Source of the DNA: Dallia pectoralis
Taxonomy: Eukaryota; Chordata; Actinopteri; Esociformes; Umbridae
Reading direction: 5' to 3'
Assembly: GCA_029465975.1 (NCBI GenBank)
Contig: CM055728.1
Coordinates: 9,911,619 to 9,975,618 of the forward strand
Length of the DNA: 64,000 bases
Below the pieces are notes generated by a model that saw nothing but the letters and a program-made list of their open reading frames with translations, was not told the origin of the DNA and searched no databases. Position 1 is the stretch's first letter. Each line of letters opens with the position of its first letter. Positions 38,580 through 49,000 of the stretch are shown here, one piece after another. The translations under genes were made by a program, and so were the position numbers.

Positions 38580-39390
38580 AGTTAGAGTTCAGAGTGAATA
38601 TGCATGTGAATGTCTATAGAGAGGTCCATGTTCCTGAGACCTACTGCTGTGGGGAACAAACTGTTCTTTTGGCGAGAGATTTTGGTCTTGATCGACCTCA
38701 GCCTTATTTCAGAGGGGAGAGGTCAGAGTAGTCTGTTTCCAGAATGGGAGGGATCAGCCTCAATTTAAGCTGCCTGCCTCAGTGTCCTGGAGGTGTAGAG
38801 TTTACTTAGAGATGGAAAGTCGCATCCAGTGATCCACTCATCAGAGCAGATGATGCGCTTCTGACGTCCCTTGTCCTTGACAACGGCTGCAGTGTACCAG
38901 ACGGTGATGGAGGTGGTCAGGATGGACTCAATGAGGGCAGTGTAAAAGTTAACCAACCAAAGTTGGTGCTAATGGCCAGGAGGTTGTGATCCCCCTGCAA
39001 GTGGACTCGGGCACTCCCATTTTGGAGCGCTTGTCCCGGAGCAAGGCTGGGAGAATGGTGTTGAATGCACAACTGAAGTCCACAAACAACATTCTGGCAT
39101 ATTTGCCAGGGAAGTCAAGATGCTGGAGGATGAAGTGGAGAGCCATGTTGATCATGTCATCCACAGACCTGTTGGCTCTCTAGGCAAACTGCAGTGGGTC
39201 TAGCAGGGGGTCAGTGATGGAATTGAGGTGGACCAGCACAGGGTGCTCAGATTACTTCATAAACACAGAGGTCAGGGCGACTGGTCTGTAGTCATTAAGC
39301 CGTGTGATCCTTGATTTTTTGGGGGACTGATTGTGGGGGAATTCAAGCACGCCTGGATACAGCAGGTCTCCAGAGATGTGTTGAAGACAA
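38580..39390 (-). mobile_element. LINE (non-LTR retrotransposon) reverse-transcriptase fragment, internally deleted
   Basis: Minus-strand translation gives a reverse-transcriptase segment (NMALHFILQHLD, then ARMLFVDFSCAFNTILPALL) at 39164-38949. Directly after it comes the C-terminal segment (MVNFYTALIESILTTSITVWYTAA, LYTSRTLRQA) at 38956-38765. The expected YADD-containing middle is missing, so this is a deleted copy. Further frameshifted C-terminal remnants run to about 38580. It resembles the Rex1/L2-type LINEs of fish. It is inactive. Confidence 0.8.
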
Positions 39391-39399
39391 AACAAATCC

Positions 39400-39529
39400 T
39401 TTGTTTGTTATAAACAGACGTGGCAAATCAAATTATGTCTTATTCTGAAACAAAAATCCCCTGAAATCAAAAGTAGTCATTTGAAAAACATAATTTTGAA
39501 ACATAAACGTTCATATTTATATATTGACT

Positions 39530-39560
<31 letters not shown>

Positions 39561-40300
39561 ATATATTTCTATTCAAATGAATATAATTATATATTTATAT
39601 ACATGCATACATGTTTATATGGCTACATTGCCTCATGTATTGATTAATATTGACTAAAATGGCATTCCACAGACTACCAACAGGATATGTATCATCCCCA
39701 CCCGGCTCGGCCGACCCTCCCTCTAGCTTGTATCGGGGTAAAAACCTTTTGTCGATTGGTGAGTCTGGGCGACACCGAAATGAAGGTCTACTACACCCGG
39801 GAGCAGACGTGCAAAGAGTGGGAGGAAGAGGAATCGCTATTATGTTTAGTTGACTCTAACACTAGTTTAACAGTGTGTCCTCATTATTCTTGTTATGACT
39901 GCGGGGTCCTGTTTCAATAGGCGTCAGGCTGGCGCACCACACGCACTAAAACCCGTTCACCTTCTGCATATTTGCCGTAAATGTTTGATTGGCACATGTG
40001 TGTAACGAAATGACCAGGCTGGAACCTGAGTTGGGAGTTTTAATTTGGCATCAGCCAACTAGAAGCTGACGATTTGAGTGTCCTACACGTGACTAGTGAC
40101 TTTGAGAACCTCTTTTGGACTTTTAGTCCGGCCCGCCTAGTCTATTAGGTCAATGTAGAGGACGGGACGCTGTTAGGGACACACAGGGGTTCAGCGTTGG
40201 ACAATATTAAGTAAACGGTTTGGTACTGAACACTACATAGATACATGCTAGTTGTTTGGGGCTGCACATTCTGGACTAATGTTAACCCGAGACCCCCCCC
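39400..40300. other. intergenic sequence upstream of raf1 with a TA microsatellite
   Basis: A (TA)n run lies at about 39532-39560. A GC-richer block at 39690-39850 has an open stretch without recognisable homology. I assign no gene. Confidence 0.45.
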
Positions 40301-40386
40301 CTCTATGATGCGTTGCAAATATGATGTCATCGACTCCACTTTTTTTCTCCGGTTATGGCGGAGCTGAAGTTGTCTTCCTCGTCTTG
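40300..40386 (+). promoter_or_regulatory. raf1: probable raf1 promoter end and noncoding exon 1 with a short uORF
   Basis: A strong donor (TCTTG|GTAAGT) ends an exon at 40386 whose next compatible acceptor is raf1 exon 2 at 46002. RAF1 exon 1 is noncoding in mammals. An ATG at 40355 opens a ten-codon frame (MAELKLSSSS) whose last codon is completed across the splice junction to TGA. A cAMP-response/ATF-like TGATGTCAT lies at about 40323. Assignment to raf1 rests on position, strand and the donor. Confidence 0.5.
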
Positions 40387-41577
40387 GTAAGTTTGCTTTG
40401 ACTATGTGCCATTCATTCTGTACACATTTGCAGCTGTTGTCTCTCATATCCGCGCACCTCTCGTTAGGTGTCATTTAAATAAATAAATGTTTTAGTTCTC
40501 GTGTTGTTAGGAGACTTTTCATAAAGCTGTGTTTGAGTTTTCGGCAGATGTAGCAGTTTGTCATGGGTCCGAGGAGCTGTAGAAAAGGCTGTATACTAAC
40601 CCTAACCTTCACTAAAACTAAATGGGCCGTAATCTGCGGTTAGGATTTATATGAACTAGTCAGATTTGATCGTAAATACTTCATAAATGAAATTTGCAAT
40701 AAATAAATAAATTACCCTTTACCGATGTGCTTGCGAGGACGAGCATGCAACACTTTTAATTTTTCCATATTTGTGGCATATTTACGTTTTTAGAGTCGAA
40801 AATTGGCTTAAACGGTGCTTTACTCTGCTACGAGGTTTAGGGAACGTCTTAATACTGCTTGTCAACGAGTATTGTCAATAGTACTTTATCGGCTTTACAG
40901 TCAACTTTCATAACGATTACATATATCTTCAGGGAAAACTGCCCTAATATCATCATCATTAACCTTTACAACATTTTAAAGCATTTTTACCATGCTGGAC
41001 AGAGTACGCTCAATAGCCTCAGTTTCCCGGTGCCTGTCTGTTGCTGTCAGACCTTTCTGTGGTGCCTGCTATGTTGCCTGTACTTTACCATTTTAAATGG
41101 CCTTCGAGTTCGAGTAAGTCACCGTGACGAGTCAGGGCCATCAAGTGCTCTGCATAACTATGTCAACTGGACGTTGGTTCCGAATGGGTGGTCAATTTTT
41201 TTCCCACTTTTCCTCCGTAAAGCCAGCTTGGGGCAAAGTGCTAAGCAGTGGATGTCTTAATGGGTTTTCAAGGTAATTTGCAGTAAGCAGCAGAAGCTGC
41301 CCACCGGGTTGCATACTCACTCTACCAGCGTGGACGCCGTGTCCTGGACACATTTTAAAGGATTGTTTTTGATGAATGTAAATGCTCAAGCTTGTGAGGT
41401 TTTACTGCCTTGATGTCACCACCCCTAGCTTGGCACATCTCAGCCAAGAACTTTTGAGTAAGAGGTTGTTTTTGTTTTTCCACAGTGTAATGGTGTCTGC
41501 ACTTCTGGGCAGACTTCTGCTGAGCCACCACATTCGGTCTCCAGCTTGATAGGCACCACAGTAAACATTCTGTTATG

Positions 41578-41810
41578 CCCCAAGTGTAGCCGGCCCCAAG
41601 TGTAGCCGGCCCCAAGTGTAGCCAGGCCCCAAGTGTAGCCAGGCCCCAAGTGTAGCCAGGCCCCAAGTGTAGCCAGGCCCCAAGTGTAGCCAGGCCCCAA
41701 GTGTAGCCAGGCCCCAAGTGTAGCCAGGCCCCAAGTGTAGCCAGGCCCCAAGTGTAGCCAGGCCCCAAGTGTAGCCAGGCCCCAAGTGTAGCCAGGCCCC
41801 AAGTGTACAA
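41578..41810. repeat. 17-bp minisatellite, about 13 copies, in raf1 intron 1
   Basis: Units GCCAGGCCCCAAGTGTA repeat almost perfectly, with shorter first units. Because 17 is not a multiple of three and the unit lacks stops on the minus strand, all three minus frames stay open and show a 17-residue period (TWGLATLGAWLHLGPGY). It is not coding. Confidence 0.95.
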
Positions 41811-41859
41811 AATAGTAGTCTGAGTATCAAACCTTGTTAAATTACTCAAACATCAAATA

Positions 41860-42660
41860 AAATCTGTCATTTTCCAGCTTGTTTAAACACAATAACCCAC
41901 AAAATTGTTTTAAAATGAACAGTAAAATACTACCGATTTTGATAAGTGAACAATGCCCTGAGTTAATACTTGGCGGAATCACCTTTTGCTTGAATTTCAC
42001 CATTTGTGTCTGAATATGTCTCCGCAAACTTTGCACACCTAGACTGGGTAAATATTGCACTTTCCTCATTGCAGACCCCACTGTGCTTGACTGTTGTCAG
42101 GGTGTTCTTTGGGTGGAAAGATGTATTGGGTTTTGCCAGACATGTTTTGCGTCAGGCCAAAAAATTACACTTTGGTCTCATCGGAGCACAGAACCTTTTC
42201 ACACTTGGTCTTGGAATCTGCACTGTATTTATTTTGGCAAATCTCAAACGAGACTTGTTTTTGCCTTTTGAGTAGTGTTTTGTTTCTGGCAATCCTCCCA
42301 TCGAGGCCAGACTTTTGTAGCATTTGTGATATTGTGCTCACCGGCACACAGACCAGTACTATCCATAAAGGCTGGAAGTTACTTCAAAGATGCCATTGGC
42401 TTCTTGGTAGCCTTTTATTAGTCTCCTTCGCTGGGTCGTCTGGATTAGAGGGACAGTCTGATATAATGTCTATTTCGTGCCATACTCTTTTTAATAATAG
42501 TCTTAAATGTGCTTTAATGGCACAAAGTCTTTTAAAAAAATGTACTCCTGTACTTGTTAGAACTTTGTCTCATCAATGTGTTGAAACCTTGTATGTCCAT
42601 AGCAGATTCTTTGCTTTGAATTGTACTACACAGCCTTATGTAGCCTTATGATGGCCATTT
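41860..42660 (-). mobile_element. Tc1-like transposon fragment (minus strand), degraded
   Basis: Minus-strand translation shows transposase pieces: a VLCSDETKV-type catalytic block around 42165-42200 (the usual WSDETK), RKTCLAKPNTSFHPKNT around 42090-42140, and an upstream VSTISQMLQKSGLDGRIARN helix-turn-helix-like piece near 42345. Frameshifts separate them. No clear terminal inverted repeats were found. Confidence 0.75.
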
Positions 42661-42830
42661 ACTGAATTGGCAATCTTGAATAACCACAACATCCTCCCCT
42701 GTATGTCCACAGGTTTTTTACTGGTCTTATCCATTATTGTCAATTATTTATTTTTATTTTAATTAAATTAATTATTTATAATTAATTATTGTCACCATTC
42801 GATGTTGCAAAACGCAGGCATGCATTGAAT

Positions 42831-44075
42831 TAAGGTAGTATTTGATCCCCTGCTGATTTTGTACATTTGTCCACTGACAAAGACATGATCAGTCGAAACT
42901 TTTAATGGTAGGTTTATATGACCAGTGAGAGACAGAATAACAACAACAAAATTCTGAATCACACAATCCAAATAAGTTATCAATTGAATTGCCTTTTACT
43001 CAGTGAAATGGGCTACAAGACTATTGCCAAGCTACTTGGTGAGAAGGTGACAACAGTTGGTGTGCGATTATTCGCAAATGGAAGAAACATAACTGTCACT
43101 ATCCCACTGTCTGGGGCTCCATGCAAGAGGAATCAGCCCAGAACTTCTCGGGAGGATATTGTCCATGATCTAAAGGAAGCTGGGACCATAGTCACCAAGA
43201 AAACAATTGGTCACACACTATGCTGTGAATGACTAAAATCCTGCAGTGCTTGCAAGGTCCCCCTGCTCAAGATAGCATATGGACAGGCCGGTCTGAAGGT
43301 TGTCAATGAACATCTGAATTATTCAGAGTAGAACTAAATCGAGCTGTTTGTCATCAACTCAACTCGCCATTTTTGGAGGAAGAAGAATTCTGCCTATGAC
43401 CCCAAGAACACCATCCCCATGTCAAACATGGAGGTGGAAACATTATGCTCTGGGGGTATTTTTCAGGACAACTTTACCACATCTCAGGACAACTTTATCG
43501 CATCAAAGAGATGATGGATGGGGCCATGTAATATCATATATTGGGTGAGAACTTCCTTCCCTCTGTCAGTGCATTGGAAATGGGTCTTGGATGGGTATTC
43601 CAGCATGACAATGAACAAAAACTCACACGGCATAGTTCAATAGAAGCACATTAAGGTCCTGGAGAGGCCTAGCCAGTCTCCAGACCTTAATCCCATAGAA
43701 AATCTCTGGATGGAGCTATAGGTTTGAGTTGCCAAACATCAGCCTCTAAACCTTAATGACTTGGAGAGGATCTGCATATCCTGAGATGTGTTCAAAACTG
43801 GTGGCCAACTACAAGAAACGTCTGACCTCTGTGATCGCCAACAAGGGTTTTACCACCAAGTACATGTTTTACCAAGGGGTTAAATACTTCCTTCACTGAA
43901 TAAAATGCGAATCAATGTATAACTTTTTGAAAAGGTTTTCTGGATTTTTTGGTTGTTACTCTCTCTCACTCTTTTTAAATATACCTGCCATTCAAATTAT
44001 AGACTGATCATGTCTTGGTCAGTGGGCAATTGGACAAAATCAGCTGAGGATCATATACTTTCCTCCTTCACTGTA
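42831..44075 (+). mobile_element. Tc1-like transposon with long terminal inverted repeats, degraded transposase
   Basis: The left end (GGTAGTATTTGATCCCCTGC then TTTTGTACATTTGTCCACTG) and the reverse complement of the right end (ACAGTGAAGGAGG, then AAGTATATGATCC, TTTTGTCCAATTGCCCACTG) are diverged inverted repeats of about 150-180 bp. The transposase reads KTIAKLLGEKVTTVG, SGAPCKRNQPRTSREDIV and KEAGTIVTKKTIGHTL at 43009-43230. Later pieces are a HPKNTIP-like block at about 43400, GWVFQHDNE at about 43590 and an SPDLNPIENLW-like block at about 43685. Frameshifts and stops break it. It sits in raf1 intron 1. Confidence 0.88.
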
Positions 44076-46002
44076 TGTGCTGTGATTGTCGGCAGAGACG
44101 AGGCCCAAGATATTAAGATAGTGAAGTTAGTACAGTGTTTGGCTTGACTGAGATGTTGTTTGGCAACGATCAATGAAGCCGCTGATTGCAAAGTTGAGAG
44201 GTAGTGATTTGGCCAATACGGGCATCAGTATCCACTTGATAATCCATCTGTTTTAGGAGTACTTCTTACTTTTGGAACCACGCCCACAGTGTTGTTATGC
44301 GCTAAAATTAAATGACGACTAAAAGTTGTTCCCTCCTACTAGGTGAACTTCGATTGGAAGTTCACCTAGTGCCCAATAGCCTTGGGGCGAGGTTACTTGG
44401 AAAGCAACTGGCCTTTTTCAAGTTAACACTACATTCATGATGCACTTTTAACACGGTGCCTTAACTGAGAATACATGGAGAATCGGCCATTGACACGAGT
44501 GTGAAGTCTTTTTTTAAATTTGAACGCAACATGGGGAACAATGGGTGTGCTTGTTCGCTATCGTCAGCAGATTCATGTAACTGTAATTGATGTCTTTCTG
44601 ACAGGTTTCGTTGATTTAGGTATCGATGACCAAATCCAAATTCTAATAAGCTATTTTCACCGCAGTCTGAACTGAGCTGTCAGAATTTAGGCGGCGTGGC
44701 ATTTGCTTATCCTACTGTACTTCTGAAGAGGTTAAGTTACTGCATTAAATTAGTCGTATTAGTCGCTTTAACACTCTATTTTATTTTCAATATTAACACG
44801 TTTGTAATGTTTTTTCTTCTTACAAATGCAACATGTCTTACTATTTTATAAAACGTGTGTTCATTACTATAGTATAGCTTTTAACCCACCCGATCAATAT
44901 AGTTATAGTGACATAAGGCACTATTTGTTTATGTCTAGTTATTTGCTACGTATGAATATATGTGATATGTTTTGTTTGCCTTTGTTTTCAAGAACGTCAA
45001 GTTTGCGCAGTACTGCGCTCACAACACAGGGACGTGGGGGTATCAGTGATGATACAGATAATATATGAGGTCTTTTGTCCTTTTCCCAAATGTTCTACAG
45101 ATTTGGTCTCTTTAATTTGCATTTCACCATTGGACATTGTGCTGTTGCATTGTCTAACGAATCTGTTAACTGTCTAGAAGTAGCTTATGATTTGTGATTA
45201 AAAACATCAACTTTTTAGTGCTTAAAAGGAATCAACAAAATCGTTATCATAATAATTAATGTGTCATGCAGGATGACTCTGCATTGTCTGCATAGAAGGA
45301 AGCTCTAAGAGGATCAATGTCGATTACTGTAAGATAGTGCAACTTCTCCTGCCCCATTTTGCAAGCCTGCACTATGTCAGGCACTGGAAAAATGGTATGT
45401 CATTGGTATTTTTTTTGGTGTACCCACTTCCTGCCCTGGAAAATAGGCCAACGTATTATTTTAAACACAATTTCAAGCCAGCCGTGTAAGGTCGACTCAG
45501 GGCCTGTGTTCTTAAATATCACAGGGCACATTGAGTAGGCCCCTGCTTTAGCGTTGTCAAACCTGTGGTATTAATTAAGTTAAACTGGCAACAGTACCAA
45601 TTAGTCCTTCTGTCTGTTTTGTTAGCCGTGTTAGTTATTTCTCGTGTTTCCCTTCGCGAGAGAGGCAGAGATGGTATTTATGTTGAAAACAAGACAGAAG
45701 TCTGGCCGTGTTTTATTGATGTGCCAATGGAGTTGCAGGTTCCATTTTAATTAGACGTCTAAACAGGTGGTCTAGTTCCGATAATTTGTTGTGTTACGTG
45801 TTCTTGGTAGAGCACCATGTTCATATGAGCAGTAACCTAACCTGACCGGTTGCCATGGGTTAGTTTACCTAAGCTAGTTTACGCCGCAAAACCTGTATTC
45901 TCACCTGACGCACGGCCCCCGCACGGCCCCCGTGCAAATTGACGTTCCTGGTGATTTAACATGGCTGACCTCAGATTGGCCTATGGTTCCTTGTCTTCCC
46001 AG
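44076..46002 (+). other. 3' part of raf1 intron 1
   Basis: Mostly AT-rich intron. The only distinct structure is a perfect 13-bp inverted repeat with a 7-base loop at 44338-44370. No gene is visible. Confidence 0.5.
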
Positions 46003-46028
46003 AGAGCCGTGTGTACCAGCGTTTTCTG

Positions 46029-49000
46029 ATGGAGCACCTTCAGGGAGCGTGGAAGACCCTGAGCAACGGCTTCGGAATGAAGGACTCTGGGTTCGAGAGC
46101 CCCTGCCTTTCCCCCACCATGGTCCAGGGATTCCCCTACCAGCGACGCTCTTCAGATGAGGGCAAGACCCCGACTCCAAGGCCAGCAGCACCATCCGTGT
46201 CTACCTGCCCAACCAGCAGCGCACCGTGGTGAGTGTGTTCAGTAACCGCCGCTCGTTTATGGCACACCGTGGTGAGTGTGTTCAGTAACCGCCGCTCGTT
46301 TATGGCACAGCGCGGTGAGTGTGTTCAGTAACCGCCGCTCGTTTATGGCACAGCGCGGTGAGTGTGTTCAGTAACCGCCGCTCGTTTATGGCACACCGTG
46401 GTGAGTGTGTTCAGTAACCGGCGCTCGTTTATGGCACACTGTGGTGAGTGTGTTCAGTAACCGGCGCTCGTTTATGGCACACCGTGGTGAGTGTGTTCAG
46501 TAACCGGCGCTCGTTTATGGCACACTGTGGTGAGTGTGTTCAGTAACCGCCGCTCGTTTATGGCACAGCGCGGTGAGTGTGTTCAGTAACCGCCGCTCGT
46601 TTATGGCACACTGTGGTGAGTGTGTTCAGTAACCGCCGCTCGTTTATGGCACACTGTGGTGAGTGTGTTCAGTAACCGCCGCTCGTTTATGGCACACCGT
46701 GGTGAGTGTGTTCAGTAACCGGCGCTCGTTTATGGCACACTGTGGTGAGTGTGTTCAGTAACCGCCGCTCGTTTATGGCACAGCGCGGTGAGTGTGTTCA
46801 GTAACCGCCGCTCGTTTATGGCACACCATGGTGAGTGTGTTCAGTAACCGGCGCTCGTTTATGGCACACCGTGGTGAGTGTGTTCAGTAACCGCCGCTCG
46901 TTTATGGCACACCGTGGTGAGTGTGTTCAGTAACCGGTGCTCGTTTATGGCACACCGTGGTGAGTGTGTTCAGTAACCGCCGCTCGTTTATGGCACACCG
47001 TGGTGAGTGTGTTCAGTAACCGCCGCTGTTTATGGCACACCATGGTGAGTGCGTTCAGTAACCGCCGCTCGTTTATGGCACACCATGGTGAGTGCGTTCA
47101 GTAACCGCCGCTCGTTTATGGCACACCGTGGTGAGTGTGTTCAGTAACCGCCGCTCGTTTATGGCACACCGTGGTGAGTGTGTTCAGTAACCGCCGCTCG
47201 TTTATGGCACACCGTGGTGAGTGTGTTCAGTAACCGCCGCTCGTTTATGGCACAGCGTGGTGAGTGTGTTCAGTAACCGCCGCTTGTAACGATATTGACC
47301 AGTTCGGTTGACGGCTAACAAGTGGGATTATGAGAACAACACCAAACACTGTCGCGCGGCTTGTGTTTTTAGTTAGCGCTAAATTAACCTCGTCATCCAG
47401 GCTTAGTGTTGGTAATACGGTAGCGAGACATTCCTGCCTGGATCATCATCACACGCGGACAAAAGGCCACACCGTTGCTATTTGACATTACCTCAGGATG
47501 CTAACATTACAGTGCACCTTTAGCTCTCACCATTGTGCTTAATCGATGTGGGACCCCCTGTTGTGGTTCGCCCAGGTTAACGTGAGGCCCGGCATGACTC
47601 TGCACAGCTGTCTGATCAAAGCTCTGAAGGTGCGGGGACTGCAGCCGGAGTGCTGTGCTGTCTTCAGATTGCACCCTGGACAGAGAAGGTACTCACCGGA
47701 GGACGCCGTCACTCCTCACCATCTATTGCATTGATTTAATACGATTTATTGGCCGAATTGTCTCCGCTTAAAGTCATTCATGTTTGAGGTGCCATCTGGC
47801 ATTGAGTGTCGAAATAATGAAATGGTCCTCGGAGATCTGTTTTGTTTTTGAAGGTGTTTTCCCTTTTTTCTTCAAAGTAAAAAGTCGCGTATGGATTGGA
47901 ATACAGACTCTGCCTCGCTAATTGGGGAGGAACTGCTGGTGGAAGTTTTAGATCACGTTCCCTTGACGACGCACAACTTTGTAAGTAGACCACGAGCATG
48001 CCATTACATAATTCACCCAAGGCGTTGCATTGGCGTGAAAGCGAATTAACACTTCATTGTTCCATTCCCGCTTTCAGGTTCGGAAAACCTTTCTGAAATT
48101 GGCCTTCTGCGATATATGCCAGAAGTTCCTTTTGAATGGTTTCCGCTGCCAAACATGCGGCTATAAATTCCATGAGCATTGCAGCACCAGAGTGCCCACG
48201 ATGTGTGTGGATTGGAGCAACATCAGACAGCTCCTGTAAGTCTCCTCCCACAGAGCCGAGCAGCTTTTAACACCTGACGTTTGGAATTGAAAAAACACTT
48301 ATGAAACAAGAAAAATTTTAACATTACCGTTCTGTAAGCAACGGCTGAATAATCGACGGCGTGCATAGGTTATATGAATGTACAGTTTGCATTGTAGACA
48401 GAACGAATGGATACAAATGAAATATCCAATTGCTGGGCAGCGTGCACAGAGGAACGAAGCTGTATCTGTTAATTGGTCTTGTCGACTATATCGCAGGGGC
48501 CCAGTTTTGCATAAAGCAGTGAGATTAGAGTATTGTTTTGCAGGCAGGCTAACAAACTTGTTTGTCATTGACGGGGTGCATTTGCCACTTATCTGGCAAT
48601 TTTCCATGGAGCTTTCTTTATCCTGAAGCTCAGTTTTTCTTGCTTACTCTCACTCTCTCTTTCTTTTTTATGTTGTTGTTTTTCTAGGTTATTCCCCACG
48701 CCAGGTGAAAGTGGGGGTCCATCTCTTCCTCCTTTCACATCTCGGCGAATGAGAGAATCACTATCCCGCCCCTCTAGCAGGTACCGCCACTCTTTCTGAT
48801 CCCTGGTGTAGGGTTGCCCCCGGTAATTTCAGCAATGCTATCTCTGAGCAGCAACGTGGCTTTGAATCAGATCACTACCGAAGTTTACTAAGGTCTCTTG
48901 ACTGTTAACATTGACTAAGTTTTGCTTGTGTTAAGCCGACTTTGGCTAAAAGTTATTTTCCAACTGTTATGTGTTGTTCTTTGTGCTTGATTGATTGTCA

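Noticed and set aside
39687..39920. GC-richer open frame upstream of raf1 (EMKVYYTREQTCKEWEEEES-type peptide)
   Set aside because: No family recognised, no convincing splice or start signals; kept only as intergenic sequence.
41355..41849. Overlapping minus-strand frames with a Gly/Leu/Trp-rich 17-residue period
   Set aside because: All three frames are open simply because a 17-bp stop-free unit is repeated.
44338..44370. Hairpin as a microRNA precursor
   Set aside because: A 13-bp stem is far too short for a Drosha substrate.
46226..46271. Rescue of the raf1 one-base frameshift by using the second donor (+43 nt restores the total to a multiple of three)
   Set aside because: The inserted unit gives TGG TGA at once in the exon frame, so translation would stop; the arithmetic match is a coincidence.
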